Assembly: GCA_944381325.1 (NCBI GenBank)
Contig: CALWKS010000001.1
Location: 1-64,000 of the forward strand
Reading direction: 5' to 3'
DNA from: an uncultured Christensenellaceae bacterium
Lineage (GTDB): Bacteria; Bacillota; Clostridia; Christensenellales; UBA3700
Length of the DNA stretch: 64,000 nt
Shown: one piece after another, positions 26,478-35,824 of the stretch
Layout: each line of letters begins with the position of its first letter
How positions within the stretch are numbered: position 1 is the first letter of the stretch
Position numbers and translations under genes: made by a program
The notes under the pieces: generated by a model
Database searches by the model: none
Told to the model about the DNA's origin: nothing
Seen by the model: only the letters and a program-made list of their open reading frames with translations

Positions 26478-26555
26478 TATTGATATGTATTATAGGATTT
26501 AATATAATCAGCTTGATCGGATAACTAAGCAAAAGAGAATAGTTGAGAAAACCGT

Positions 26556-27668
26556 TTAAGACCTTTCTACAAAAACTGTTTTGTCTTCAAAAGGATATCT
26601 GGCAGCAGAAAAAAGTTTGTCTATGCGGGACGTAAAGGCAAAATCTTCTGCAAAAGGCGTGCGTGTGCGCCTCGATACCGCGACAGGGACTGACAGAAGG
26701 GAGAATACGTCCTCTTTGCCTTTTGCCACGGCAAGCGCGTTTACGAAGTTTACCGGTTTTTCAGTCAGATCTTTATGAGTAAAATAATTGTCGGCTGCGG
26801 CGTTGAGCGCTAAGCGTTTCACCCTTGCGCGCGTATAGCGTTTTGAGCAGGCTAAAGAGCAGAATTCTTCAAAAGAAGACGCTTTTTCAGCGGCGTCACA
26901 AAGTCTGTTGATGAGTCCCTCGGAGTCGTCGTAAATGCCTGTCTTTTTCTGAGCCGTCAAAGAATATTTAAGAATGGCAAAGAGCTTTTCGTCGTCAAGC
27001 GCGTGTTTTTCAACGTCCTCAAGTACGAAAGAGGGAAGAAGAGAAGCTTTTATTTTTCCGCCCGATTTAGCCGTTTCGCGCAGAGAAGACGACGTGGGGT
27101 AGCCGTCGGGCGCGCTGTTTGAAGGGGTGTTTTCACGTTTTATTGTGTATGCTGAAATTTTCCTGCCCGTGTCTGTTATCGCTCTCAGATATTCTATTCC
27201 AAGAGTGTTGTTGGGACTGTTTTCAAAAACTTTTTCTCCCGTGGCGGAAGCTATCGCCTGAGGGTATCCGATGCCTTGAGACAACGCTTGTTTTATCTTT
27301 GCGTTTATTTCTGCATCGTCGCATAACGTCGCAAGTCTCTCGAGTGTATTTATATCTCCGCATTCGCTGCCGAATATAAGAGTTGCGTCTTTTACGAGAT
27401 TTGCGATTTTTACTCCGCCGAGCGCAAACTGCTTTGCCGCTGAAATGGTATATTCCGCAGGAAGCTCCACTACGAGATCCGCGCCTGCGAGCACGGCGTG
27501 TTTTGCCCTGGTGTATTTGTCAAGGCAGGCGAGTTCTCCGCGCTGAACGGCGCTGCCGCTCATAACGCATACAACGTTTTCGGCGCCTGCATCGCGCGCG
27601 CTGTCGAGAAGGCGTTTGTGCCCGATATGAAGGGGATTGAATTCGCAGATTATGACCGCGTTTTTCAT
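26556..27668 (-). CDS. tmcAL: tRNA(Met) cytidine acetate ligase TmcAL
   Basis: TmcAL acetylates the wobble cytidine of elongator tRNA-Met using acetate and ATP. The 370-residue protein begins MKNAVIICEFNPLHIGHKRLL, the nucleotidyltransferase HIGH-type motif of the family, and continues with VCVMSGSAVQRGELACLDKY and GADLVVELP. The ATG at 27668 has GGAGAGAG upstream; a longer frame to 27731 lacks conservation and would cross the promoter. Its acetate substrate links it loosely to the divergent pta-ackA genes. Its promoter overlaps that of pta. Confidence 0.93.
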   Translation of the reverse strand: MKNAVIICEFNPLHIGHKRLLDSARDAGAENVVCVMSGSAVQRGELACLDKYTRAKHAVLAGADLVVELPAEYTISAAKQFALGGVKIANLVKDATLIFGSECGDINTLERLATLCDDAEINAKIKQALSQGIGYPQAIASATGEKVFENSPNNTLGIEYLRAITDTGRKISAYTIKRENTPSNSAPDGYPTSSSLRETAKSGGKIKASLLPSFVLEDVEKHALDDEKLFAILKYSLTAQKKTGIYDDSEGLINRLCDAAEKASSFEEFCSLACSKRYTRARVKRLALNAAADNYFTHKDLTEKPVNFVNALAVAKGKEDVFSLLSVPVAVSRRTRTPFAEDFAFTSRIDKLFSAARYPFEDKTVFVERS

Positions 27669-27699
27669 AAAAAATCTCTCTCCGACCGCTGTATTTGCC

Positions 27700-27728
27700 T
27701 TTACAAAACAATTTTGCGGTAGTATAAT
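27700..27728 (+). promoter_or_regulatory. pta promoter
   Basis: TTTACA (27700-27705) and TATAAT (27723-27728) are 17 bases apart. The -10 box shares bases with the -10 box of the opposing tmcAL promoter. Confidence 0.7.
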
Positions 27729-27749
27729 CAATTTGTAAATATATTGTAA
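27721..27749 (-). promoter_or_regulatory. tmcAL promoter
   Basis: On the minus strand TTACAA (27744-27749) and TATACT (27721-27726) are 17 bases apart. It occupies almost the same DNA as the pta promoter, so the two should compete for polymerase. Confidence 0.6.
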
Positions 27750-27791
27750 TATATTTTAGCGAAAATATAAAGTGTTTCGGAGGTTTTTCAA

Positions 27792-28787
27792 GTGAACAAA
27801 CTCATTTCTGCAATAATCGATAAGGCAAAGGGTCTTAAAAAGACGATAGTTCTTGCTGAGGGCGAAGAGCCCCGCACCGTAAGGGCGGCTGAAATCATTT
27901 CAAAGAACGGCATTGCCAACATAATCCTTCTCGGAGACAAGGACAAGCTGGCTCAGATGTATCCTGACGTCGACCTTTCTCTCGTCAAGGTAGTCAATCC
28001 CCTGACAGCCGATATTGAGGACTTCGCAAACGAGTTTTACGAGCTTCGCAAAGCTAAGGGCATGACCATTGAAGAAGCGCGCGTTCAGATGAGAAAGAAC
28101 CTCAACTTCGGCGCTATGATGACCAGAAAGGGACTGGCTGACGGTATGGTAGCGGGCGCTATCAACTCTACCGGCAACGTTCTGCGTTCAGGTCTTACCA
28201 TCGTAAAGACCAAGCCCGGCATCAAGACTGTTTCAAGCTGTTTCATCATGTGCTTCGAAGGCACTCCTTACACCGCTCAGGACGTTATGGTATTCGGCGA
28301 CTGCGCAGTAAATATCGACCCGACGGCAGAACAGCTTGCTGATATCGCTATATCTTCAGTAGGCTCTGCAAAAGCTCTTGCAGGCATAGCTGAGCCCAAG
28401 GTCGCAATGCTTTCATTCTCCACAAAGGGCAGTGCAAAGCACGAGAACGTCGAAAAGGTAGTAAACGCGGTTTCTATCGTAAAGGAAAAAGCTCCCGAGA
28501 TCAGCGTTGACGGCGAGCTTCAGCTTGACGCGGCTATCGTTCCTGCAGTTGCAATGCTCAAAGCTCCCGGTAGCGACGTTGCAGGCAAGGCGAACGTTCT
28601 TATTTTCCCCGACTTGCAGTCAGGCAATATCGGCTACAAACTCACTCAGAGATTCAGCGGGGCAGACGCTATCGGACCTATCTGCCAGGGCTTTGCAAAA
28701 CCTGTCAACGACCTGTCCAGAGGTTGTTCTTCAGACGATATCGTAGCAGTCGTAGCTATCACCGCCGTTCAGGCGTCTCAGAACTAA
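27792..28787 (+). CDS. pta: Phosphate acetyltransferase
   Basis: Pta interconverts acetyl-CoA and acetyl phosphate. The 331-residue protein has the short single-domain form of Firmicutes, with [32 protein letters not shown] and [15 protein letters not shown]. It starts with GTG; CGGAGG lies ten bases upstream. ackA follows after ten bases with GGAGGGG between, so the two form an operon for ATP-yielding acetate formation. Confidence 0.96.
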   Translation: MNKLISAIIDKAKGLKKTIVLAEGEEPRTVRAAEIISKNGIANIILLGDKDKLAQMYPDVDLSLVKVVNPLTADIEDFANEFYELRKAKGMTIEEARVQMRKNLNFGAMMTRKGLADGMVAGAINSTGNVLRSGLTIVKTKPGIKTVSSCFIMCFEGTPYTAQDVMVFGDCAVNIDPTAEQLADIAISSVGSAKALAGIAEPKVAMLSFSTKGSAKHENVEKVVNAVSIVKEKAPEISVDGELQLDAAIVPAVAMLKAPGSDVAGKANVLIFPDLQSGNIGYKLTQRFSGADAIGPICQGFAKPVNDLSRGCSSDDIVAVVAITAVQASQN

Positions 28788-28797
28788 GGAGGGGTAT

Positions 28798-30006
28798 ATG
28801 AAAGTACTCGTAGTAAACGCGGGCAGTTCTTCACTAAAATATCAGGTTATCGAGATGAATACCGAGACCTTGCTGTGCAAGGGCGGTATCGAACGTATCG
28901 GCATTGAAGGATCCAACCTTACTCAGGAATCGGGCGGCAAGAAATACAACGTTGAAAAGCCGCTTGCCAATCATACCGAAGGTTTCGACCTGCTCATCAA
29001 GTGTCTTACCGACAAATCCGTCGGCGGCGTGCTTGACGACATTTCCGAGATCCAGGCAATAGGACACAGAGTTCTCCATACGGGTACCGATTTCGACGAT
29101 TCTGTCCTCATCACTCCCGAAGCGCTCAAGACTCTTGAAAAGAACGCTTTCCTCGGACCTTTGCACATGCCTGCAAACATCGCGTGCGTGAAATCCTGCA
29201 TGCAGGTGCTTCCCGGCGTGCCCAACGTTGCGGTATTCGATACGGCTTTCCATACGACAATGCCTGCTTATGCGTATATGTACGCTATTCCTTACGAGGA
29301 TTACGAGCAGTTCAAGATAAGAAGATACGGCTTTCACGGCACGTCTCACAAGTTCGTCTCTCAGACCGCTAAAAAGTGGCTTGAAGACAACGGCTACGCA
29401 AGCGGAAAAATCGTAACCTGCCACCTCGGCAACGGCTCTTCGATCACCGCTGTAAAGGACGGCAAGTGTGTGGATACGTCTATGGGTATGACTCCTCTCG
29501 AAGGCGTTCCTATGGGCACGAGAAGCGGCGACATCGACGCATCGGTAGTCGAGTTCCTCTGCAACTTCAAGAAGATGACGGTGGGCGAAGTTATTACTTA
29601 CCTCAACAAGAAGAGCGGTTTCCTCGGCGTAAGCGGCGTCAGCAGCGACTCCAGAAATATGCTTGAAGAAGCGCACAAGGGCAACAAGCGCGCACGTCTT
29701 GCGGCAGATATGTTTATGTATAAGGTAAAGAAATATATAGGCTCTTATGCTGCGGCTATGGGCGGTCTCGACTGTATCGTATTTACCGGCGGCATAGGCG
29801 AGAACAGCGACGAGATGAGAGCGGGAATTACCGAAGGTCTCGAGTTCCTCGGCGTAGAGGTTGACAAGGACGAAAACCTCAAGAGAGAAAAGCCTCCCGT
29901 AAGAGACATCAGCAAGAAATCTTCAAAGGTAAGAGTGCTTATCGTACCCACCAACGAAGAGCTTATGATAGCGAGAGATACAAAGCGCATAGTAACGGGC
30001 AAATAA
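28798..30006 (+). CDS. ackA: Acetate kinase
   Basis: AckA converts acetyl phosphate and ADP to acetate and ATP. The 402-residue protein opens with MKVLVVNAGSSSLKYQ and contains GHRVLHTG, FDTAFH, YGFHGTSH, HLGNGSSITAV and FTGGIGENS, a complete acetokinase signature set. It is the second gene of the pta operon. No terminator is obvious before the rpmF promoter. Confidence 0.98.
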   Translation: MKVLVVNAGSSSLKYQVIEMNTETLLCKGGIERIGIEGSNLTQESGGKKYNVEKPLANHTEGFDLLIKCLTDKSVGGVLDDISEIQAIGHRVLHTGTDFDDSVLITPEALKTLEKNAFLGPLHMPANIACVKSCMQVLPGVPNVAVFDTAFHTTMPAYAYMYAIPYEDYEQFKIRRYGFHGTSHKFVSQTAKKWLEDNGYASGKIVTCHLGNGSSITAVKDGKCVDTSMGMTPLEGVPMGTRSGDIDASVVEFLCNFKKMTVGEVITYLNKKSGFLGVSGVSSDSRNMLEEAHKGNKRARLAADMFMYKVKKYIGSYAAAMGGLDCIVFTGGIGENSDEMRAGITEGLEFLGVEVDKDENLKREKPPVRDISKKSSKVRVLIVPTNEELMIARDTKRIVTGK

Positions 30007-30043
30007 ATTTTGCAATTGCGCGCAAGAATTTTGCAAAAAAAGT

Positions 30044-30072
30044 TTGACAAAACAAAAAGCAAAATATATAAT
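30044..30072 (+). promoter_or_regulatory. rpmF promoter
   Basis: TTGACA (30044-30049) and TATAAT (30067-30072) are 17 bases apart, a full-consensus promoter as expected for a ribosomal protein gene. Confidence 0.88.
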
Positions 30073-30115
30073 AGTTAAGCAATCACGTTAAAGAATTAAA
30101 TGGAGGTGTGCGAAA

Positions 30116-30307
30116 ATGGCAGTACCTAAGGGAAAAACGTCAAAGGCAAGAAAGCATTCCAGATCCGCAAACTGGAAGATAGAAGCGCCGACTATGGTCG
30201 AGTGCCCGCATTGCCACGAGCTTAAGCAGAGCCACGTAGCTTGCGATAACTGCGGCTATTACGGCGGCAAAGAAATCGTTGCTCCGAAGCAGAAGAGCGC
30301 GAAGTAA
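30116..30307 (+). CDS. rpmF: Ribosomal protein bL32
   Basis: The 63-residue protein has the MAVPKGKTSKARKHSRSAN start of L32 and a zinc-binding CPHC...CDNC pair. GGAGGTG precedes the ATG. The usual upstream neighbour yceD (DUF177) is absent; rpmF has its own promoter and terminator, then plsX follows as in many bacteria. Confidence 0.97.
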   Translation: MAVPKGKTSKARKHSRSANWKIEAPTMVECPHCHELKQSHVACDNCGYYGGKEIVAPKQKSAK

Positions 30308-30330
30308 TCAGTATTTTATACGCAGATTTA

Positions 30331-30360
30331 CGGGACGGATTTTTATCCGTTCCGTTTTTT
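30331..30360 (+). terminator. rpmF terminator
   Basis: GGGACGGAT pairs with ATCCGTTCC (one G-U pair) around a four-base loop and is followed by a long T-run. Confidence 0.9.
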
Positions 30361-30369
30361 TATTTTGTG

Positions 30370-30399
30370 TTGCAAAAATAGTTGATTATATTATATAAT
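30370..30399 (+). promoter_or_regulatory. Probable plsX promoter
   Basis: TTGCAA (30370-30375) and TATAAT (30394-30399) are 18 bases apart. A leader of about 55 bases with a GC-rich stretch and a GGAGG site leads to plsX. Confidence 0.55.
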
Positions 30400-30460
30400 A
30401 AATATAGTCCGTATAATTCCGCGCGCACGCGGACAGGGTAAACCCGGGACCGGAGGTATT

Positions 30461-31462
30461 ATGAAAGTATTGGTTGATTGCCACGGAGCAGACGCAGGAG
30501 TTCAGGTAGCCGTAGACGGCGCGCTTTCTGCGATCGCAGAGAGAAATTCTCTCAGCGTAGTTCTTTGCGGCAGACGTGCAGATATAGAAAAGTGCCTTGA
30601 AGGCAAAACTTACGACAAGAGCAGACTCAGCGTTATCGAAGCGGGAGAACCGATAACCAACGACGATTCACCTGCGCTTGCGATAAGAAGAAAGAAAGAC
30701 AGCTCCATGGTTCTCGGACTGCGCGCGCTTGCGGCAGGCGAAGCGGACGCTATGGTCAGCGCAGGCAATACGGGCTCGCTTCTCGTAGGCACGCAGGTGA
30801 TAGTTAAGCTGATAGAAGGCGTTACGCGTGCGACTCTCGCTTCAGTCGTATCCACCGTGAACGGCTCTCACACCATAATCGCAGACAGCGGCGCAAACGT
30901 GGATTGCAGACCGGACATGCTTGAAGAATTCGCAATCATGGGCGACGTTTATATGAGAAACATCTTCGGTGTAGAAAGACCGAAGATAGGACTTCTCAGC
31001 AACGGAGCGGAAGAGGAAAAAGGACCTTCTGCGGTAAAAGAAGCGCACGCTTTGCTCAAAGACGGCAATCTGAATTTCGTCGGCAACGTGGAAGCGCGCG
31101 ACGTGCTTACCGGAGTCGTGGACGTTCTGGTAACGGACGGCTTTGCGGGCAACGTTGCGATAAAGGCTTGCGAAGGCATGGGCAAGGCTATGTTCTCCCT
31201 TATAAAAGAAGGGATAATGCAGGGCGGACTCAAAGCGAAAATCGGATATCTTCTTCTCAAGAACGTATTCAGAGGAGTTAAAAAACGCGTTTCCGCAGAC
31301 GAAGTCGGCGGCGGCGTTTTCCTCGGCGCAAACAAGATAGTGATCAAAACTCACGGCTCGTCAAGCGCGGTCAGCTTTGAAAAGAGCATACTCAACGCGG
31401 ACGCGCTTGCTGAAAAGAACGTGGTCGGACAGATCGCGGAAGGACTGAAAAACAGAGCATAA
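30461..31462 (+). CDS. plsX: Phosphate acyltransferase PlsX
   Basis: PlsX makes acyl phosphate from acyl-ACP for phospholipid synthesis. The 333-residue protein has MKVLVDCHGADAG (usually MGGD at this place; here HGAD), GNTGSLLVG, DSGANVDCRP, NVEARD and VTDGFAGNVAIKACEG. Its TAA shares one base with the ATG of rnc, so they are coupled. The fab genes and acpP that often separate plsX and rnc are missing. Confidence 0.96.
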   Translation: MKVLVDCHGADAGVQVAVDGALSAIAERNSLSVVLCGRRADIEKCLEGKTYDKSRLSVIEAGEPITNDDSPALAIRRKKDSSMVLGLRALAAGEADAMVSAGNTGSLLVGTQVIVKLIEGVTRATLASVVSTVNGSHTIIADSGANVDCRPDMLEEFAIMGDVYMRNIFGVERPKIGLLSNGAEEEKGPSAVKEAHALLKDGNLNFVGNVEARDVLTGVVDVLVTDGFAGNVAIKACEGMGKAMFSLIKEGIMQGGLKAKIGYLLLKNVFRGVKKRVSADEVGGGVFLGANKIVIKTHGSSSAVSFEKSILNADALAEKNVVGQIAEGLKNRA

Positions 31463-32121
31463 TGAGCGCATTAAAAGGTTTACAGCAGGCAATAGGATAT
31501 TTTTTTAAAGACGAAAGTTTTCTCGTTACGGCGGTTACGCATCCCACTTACGCCAACGAGCACAGGACAGAAAGCTATCAGAGGCTTGAATACCTGGGGG
31601 ACGCCATACTCGATTTCGTCGTGGCGGAGGATCTGTTCTTCCGTTTTTCAAATGCGGACGAAGGCGTTCTGACAAAGAAGAGGATCGCCGCGGTTTCAGC
31701 AACTCCGCTTGAGAAAAAGGCGAGAGAACTCGGCTTTGAAAAATATCTGAAGATAGCCCCCCACGTGAATATTGACAACGTTCTCGGCGACGTTTTCGAA
31801 GCCGTTATCGCGGCGATTTATCTCGACGGAGGCATAGAGCCTGCAAAAAAATTTATACTGCGCTTTCTTGAAGAATTTCTTGACGTAAAGGCAAGCGTCA
31901 GGGATTACAAGTCGAGACTCAACGAGGCACTGCCTCAGGCAAAAATTTCTTACAGAGAAATAAGCCGTTCAGGTCCTCCTCACGACCCCGTTTTTGAGAT
32001 AGAACTCGAGATAGACGGACAAAGCGTTGCCACTGCTTCTGCGGGTAGCAAGAAAAAGGCGGAACAGAAGTGCGCGGCAATAGCTCTCAAGGCGATAGAA
32101 AAGGACAAAAACCGCCGTTAA
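31462..32121 (+). CDS. rnc: Ribonuclease III
   Basis: RNase III cuts double-stranded RNA, including rRNA precursors. The 219-residue protein carries RLEYLGDAILD, the catalytic signature, and GDVFEAVIAAIYLDGG, then a C-terminal double-stranded RNA-binding domain (SRLNEALPQ...; AGSKKKAEQKCAAIAL). It is coupled to plsX. smc follows behind its own promoter. Confidence 0.95.
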   Translation: MSALKGLQQAIGYFFKDESFLVTAVTHPTYANEHRTESYQRLEYLGDAILDFVVAEDLFFRFSNADEGVLTKKRIAAVSATPLEKKARELGFEKYLKIAPHVNIDNVLGDVFEAVIAAIYLDGGIEPAKKFILRFLEEFLDVKASVRDYKSRLNEALPQAKISYREISRSGPPHDPVFEIELEIDGQSVATASAGSKKKAEQKCAAIALKAIEKDKNRR

Positions 32122-32161
32122 ACGCCAAAATCCGCGCAAAATAAGCGCGTAAGGATAAAGG

Positions 32162-32191
32162 TTGCAAAACGCGCGTCATGCGTGTTATAAT
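32162..32191 (+). promoter_or_regulatory. smc promoter
   Basis: TTGCAA (32162-32167) and TATAAT (32186-32191) are 18 bases apart, 43 bases before the smc start. The spacer again includes GCGCG. Confidence 0.7.
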
Positions 32192-32234
32192 ATCAGGGTA
32201 TTCAATTTGACGGACATTTCCGTCGGGAAGGTAT

Positions 32235-35200
32235 ATGAATCTAAAGAAGATAGAATTTTTCGGTTTCAAATCGTTTGCGGACAAGCTGGGCGCGGAATTC
32301 GACGACGGCGTTACCGCTATCGTCGGACCTAACGGTTGCGGTAAAAGCAACGTCGTTGACGCGATAAGATGGGTGCTTGGTGAACAGGCTCCCAAGGCTT
32401 TGCGTGCAAGCAAGATGACCGATATCATATTCGGCGGTACTGAGAAGAGAAAGTCTTTGTCCTATTGCGAAGTTTCGCTTTATATGGACAACTCGAAGAA
32501 CATTTTTCCAAAAAGTCCTTTTGAAGAAGTTATCATTTCACGTAAGCTGTACAGAAGCGGACAGAGCGAATATCTGCTCAACCGCGAGACTGTCAGGCTT
32601 GCCGACATTCTCGATCTTATCAGAGATACGGGTCTCGGCAAGGACGGTTACAGCATAGTCGGGCAGGGTAAGATAGACGAGATAATGAATACCAAGCCTG
32701 AGAACAGGCGCAGCATTTTCGAAGACGCGGCAGGTATTCTTACATATAAAAAGCGCAAGCAGGAGACGGAAAATAAACTTGCGCGTGCCAACGACAATAT
32801 AGAAAAGCTCAAGCTTATCATGGACGGTTACGAGCGTCAGCTCGGACCTCTCGAAAAGCAGAGCAACGACGCGAAGAAATACCTCAATCTGCGTGACAGA
32901 CTGAGAGAACTCGAAGTCAGCGATTATCTGTACCGCGTGGACAATTCAGAGAGTCAGAAGCGCAAGATACAGGATAAGATAGACGCTTTCGACATTCAGA
33001 TAAAAAACCGCGAAGACGACGTAAAACGCGCGGACGAAGAATATACTGACGCAATGGTGCGCATAGGCACTATCGATCAGCAGATAGGCAAGCTGCACGA
33101 CGAGCAGACCCGTCTTGCCGTCGCGGCAGAAAGCCTGCGCGGTAAGGGCAACACTCTCAGCGAGAGAATAAGCAACCTTATCGAGATAAGAAAACAGGCA
33201 GAGCAGAGACAGGTAGAGCTTGAAAAACAGCTTGAGGATAAGAGCGCAGAACTTGCAGACCTCGTCAACCATCTGGGAATGTACTCAGAGGAAAAAGAGG
33301 ACTTGGAGCGCGAAATTTCCGCTACCGATAAAAAATACCTTGCTCTTACCGACGAGATCGTAGGAAGAGAACGCGATATCGAAAACACAAACCGCGCCCT
33401 TCTCGAAGCGATGGAGAGCATTGCTGAGATCAAGGCGGACAAAGGTAAGCTGAGCGCAGAAAGAGAATCCGCTCTGCAGCGTATAGGAGAACTCAACGAC
33501 GAATGCGCGGCTCTCAAGCTCATGATAGAGAGAGAGGAAGAGAACAAGCGCAAACTTGAAGAAAACGTCGCAAAACTCGAAAAGCAGAAGAATAAACTTG
33601 CAAAGAACAAGAACGACGTTGCCGCAGAAGTCAGCGATCTCCGTGCGAGAATAGACGATAAGAGGCTCACGCAGGAAGAACTTGCGGGAAGCCTGAGCGC
33701 TCTCGAGACAAAGCATAAAATTCTTTCCAACAACGATACGAAGGTATCTGCTAAATTGTTGCTGAGGGCGATTGAAGGCAATCCTCAGTATCAGAGCAGA
33801 GTCGAAGGCATGATCGCCTCGATGATAAAAGTGCCGAGAGAATACGAGCTTGCTATTGACTTGGCTCTCGGCGCGGCGGCTCACAACGTGGTCGTACGCG
33901 ATGAAGAAGACGCAAAAGTTCTCATCAGACTTCTGAGAGACAGAGACCTCGGAAGAGTTACCTTCCTTCCTATGACCAGCTACGGCGGAAAGGGACTTGA
34001 AACTTATCAGAAAGCTATTCTGCACGAAAGGGGCTGTATCGGCGTCGCCAACGAGCTTATTTCGTATGCGCCCAAGTACGAAAAGACAATGCTTGGGCTT
34101 CTGGGCAAGACAGTCATTTTCGACAATATAGACAACGCTGTCGCCGCGGCGCGCCGCAACGCGTACAGCGTAAGGATCGTTACGCTTGACGGCGAAGTGC
34201 TGAATACGAGCGGTTCTATTTCAGGCGGTTCGAACAAAAAGACCAGCGTGCTCACGCAGGAGCGAGAGATAAAAGCTACCGAAGAAGAGATAAAGCTCAA
34301 GCGTAAAGAATATACCGCGCTTCAGCAGGAAATCCTTCAGGACAGAGAATATCTTGCAGAATTGCAGGCACAGCTCGAAGAATACGAAGAAGACGTCAAG
34401 AACGCAGAAGTCGCTTACGCTACCGAGTTTGAAAGACTTGACCGTATCGCGAACAAGATAGAGACCGCACTCGAAGATCTGGACAACAAGTCCAAGATGC
34501 TCGAGATCCTCAACGGCAAGCTGGAATTCATTGAGTCCAACCTTCTCAATATAGACAAGAGCGTTACCGACATATCGGGCACGAAGGGCAACCGCGACGA
34601 AGCCGACAGAACGAAGGCTGAGTTCGAGGAGAAAAAGCGCTTGAGAGACAAGTATTCTCAAGACCTTTCGGATATGCGCGTACGTCTTGCCGAGGTCAGC
34701 TCCGCAGTCGTAAAGGTCAACGAAAACATTGTCCGCGTAAAGCACGAATGCGAAGAACTCAACGAGGAGATAAACGACTGCAAGGCGAGAATAAAAGAAC
34801 TCAATTCGCGTATCGGCTTTGCAGAAAGCAACCGTGCGGACGCGGTGGTAAGCGAAGAGGACAAGAAGAAATACGAAGAAGCGACGAAAAAGATAGAAGA
34901 ATTCAACGCTCTCAAAGTTACGCTCAACGAGCGTATCGCTTATCTTAACGAACTCAAGGACGCTCAGTCCAAAGAGATAATGGCGCTCAACGAATCCAAG
35001 GTAAGACAGGAAGCGGCGCTTGAAAAGATTGACGATATGATGGTCGCTTCGAGAAACCATATCGAAGAAGAATACGGTCTTGCAGACGACGAGATGCTCC
35101 GCTACAGACTTGAAGACTTCGACCCGAGCGTGTCTGCGGGCGAGATAACCAAGCTCAAGCGTGAAAAGACCGCTCTCGGCACGGTCAACCTTGACGCTAT

Positions 35201-35810
35201 CGAGATGTTCAAGGAGATCGGCGCGGAATATTCTGTCAAGAAGGTTGAATACGACGACCTTATCAAGGCAAAAGAAGACTTTGAAAAGATCATTGCCGAC
35301 CTTGCAAAGCAGATGGAAGAGCAGTTCAATACAGAATTTGCAAAAATCAACGAGAACTTCCAGAAGATATTCGTAGAACTTTTCGGCGGCGGCAGCGGCA
35401 AGCTGGTCATCGAAGATCCGCCCGAGGGTGTGGATAAGCTGGAAGCTGGCATTGAAATATACGTTCAGCCTCCGGGCAAGAAGCTCACCAGCATGACGCT
35501 GATGAGCGGCGGCGAGAAAGCTCTGACCGCTATAGCGATACTGTTCGCTATCCTCAGACTGCGCCCGATGCCTTTCGTCGTACTAGACGAGATCGAAGCG
35601 GCGCTGGACGAATCCAACGTTGAGATATTCGCAAAATACCTCAAGAGATTCTCAGACAATACTCAGTTTATCGTCGTAACTCACCGTAAGCCGACAATGG
35701 AACTTGCGGACAGACTTTACGGCGTTACGATGCAGGAGAAGGGCGTATCCACGATCGTTACCGTATCTCTTGCAGAAGCTATTAAGCACAGCAGTAAGGA
35801 CAACGCATAA
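32235..35810 (+). CDS. smc: Chromosome segregation ATPase SMC
   Basis: SMC dimers with ScpAB organise and segregate the chromosome. The 1191-residue protein has Walker A GPNGCGKSN (31-39), long coiled coils (about 170-500 and 680-1030), a central hinge (about 510-650, with GGSNKK at its end), the ABC signature MSGGEKALT (1090 onward) and Walker B FVVLDEIEAALDE. The length is standard. ftsY follows after 14 bases, as in many Firmicutes. Confidence 0.98.
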   Translation: MNLKKIEFFGFKSFADKLGAEFDDGVTAIVGPNGCGKSNVVDAIRWVLGEQAPKALRASKMTDIIFGGTEKRKSLSYCEVSLYMDNSKNIFPKSPFEEVIISRKLYRSGQSEYLLNRETVRLADILDLIRDTGLGKDGYSIVGQGKIDEIMNTKPENRRSIFEDAAGILTYKKRKQETENKLARANDNIEKLKLIMDGYERQLGPLEKQSNDAKKYLNLRDRLRELEVSDYLYRVDNSESQKRKIQDKIDAFDIQIKNREDDVKRADEEYTDAMVRIGTIDQQIGKLHDEQTRLAVAAESLRGKGNTLSERISNLIEIRKQAEQRQVELEKQLEDKSAELADLVNHLGMYSEEKEDLEREISATDKKYLALTDEIVGRERDIENTNRALLEAMESIAEIKADKGKLSAERESALQRIGELNDECAALKLMIEREEENKRKLEENVAKLEKQKNKLAKNKNDVAAEVSDLRARIDDKRLTQEELAGSLSALETKHKILSNNDTKVSAKLLLRAIEGNPQYQSRVEGMIASMIKVPREYELAIDLALGAAAHNVVVRDEEDAKVLIRLLRDRDLGRVTFLPMTSYGGKGLETYQKAILHERGCIGVANELISYAPKYEKTMLGLLGKTVIFDNIDNAVAAARRNAYSVRIVTLDGEVLNTSGSISGGSNKKTSVLTQEREIKATEEEIKLKRKEYTALQQEILQDREYLAELQAQLEEYEEDVKNAEVAYATEFERLDRIANKIETALEDLDNKSKMLEILNGKLEFIESNLLNIDKSVTDISGTKGNRDEADRTKAEFEEKKRLRDKYSQDLSDMRVRLAEVSSAVVKVNENIVRVKHECEELNEEINDCKARIKELNSRIGFAESNRADAVVSEEDKKKYEEATKKIEEFNALKVTLNERIAYLNELKDAQSKEIMALNESKVRQEAALEKIDDMMVASRNHIEEEYGLADDEMLRYRLEDFDPSVSAGEITKLKREKTALGTVNLDAIEMFKEIGAEYSVKKVEYDDLIKAKEDFEKIIADLAKQMEEQFNTEFAKINENFQKIFVELFGGGSGKLVIEDPPEGVDKLEAGIEIYVQPPGKKLTSMTLMSGGEKALTAIAILFAILRLRPMPFVVLDEIEAALDESNVEIFAKYLKRFSDNTQFIVVTHRKPTMELADRLYGVTMQEKGVSTIVTVSLAEAIKHSSKDNA

Positions 35811-35824
35811 AAAACGGAGGAAAT

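Noticed and set aside
32946-35060. Several 100-280 codon frames antisense to smc
   Set aside because: They are by-products of the biased codon pattern of the smc coiled coil and have no start signals.
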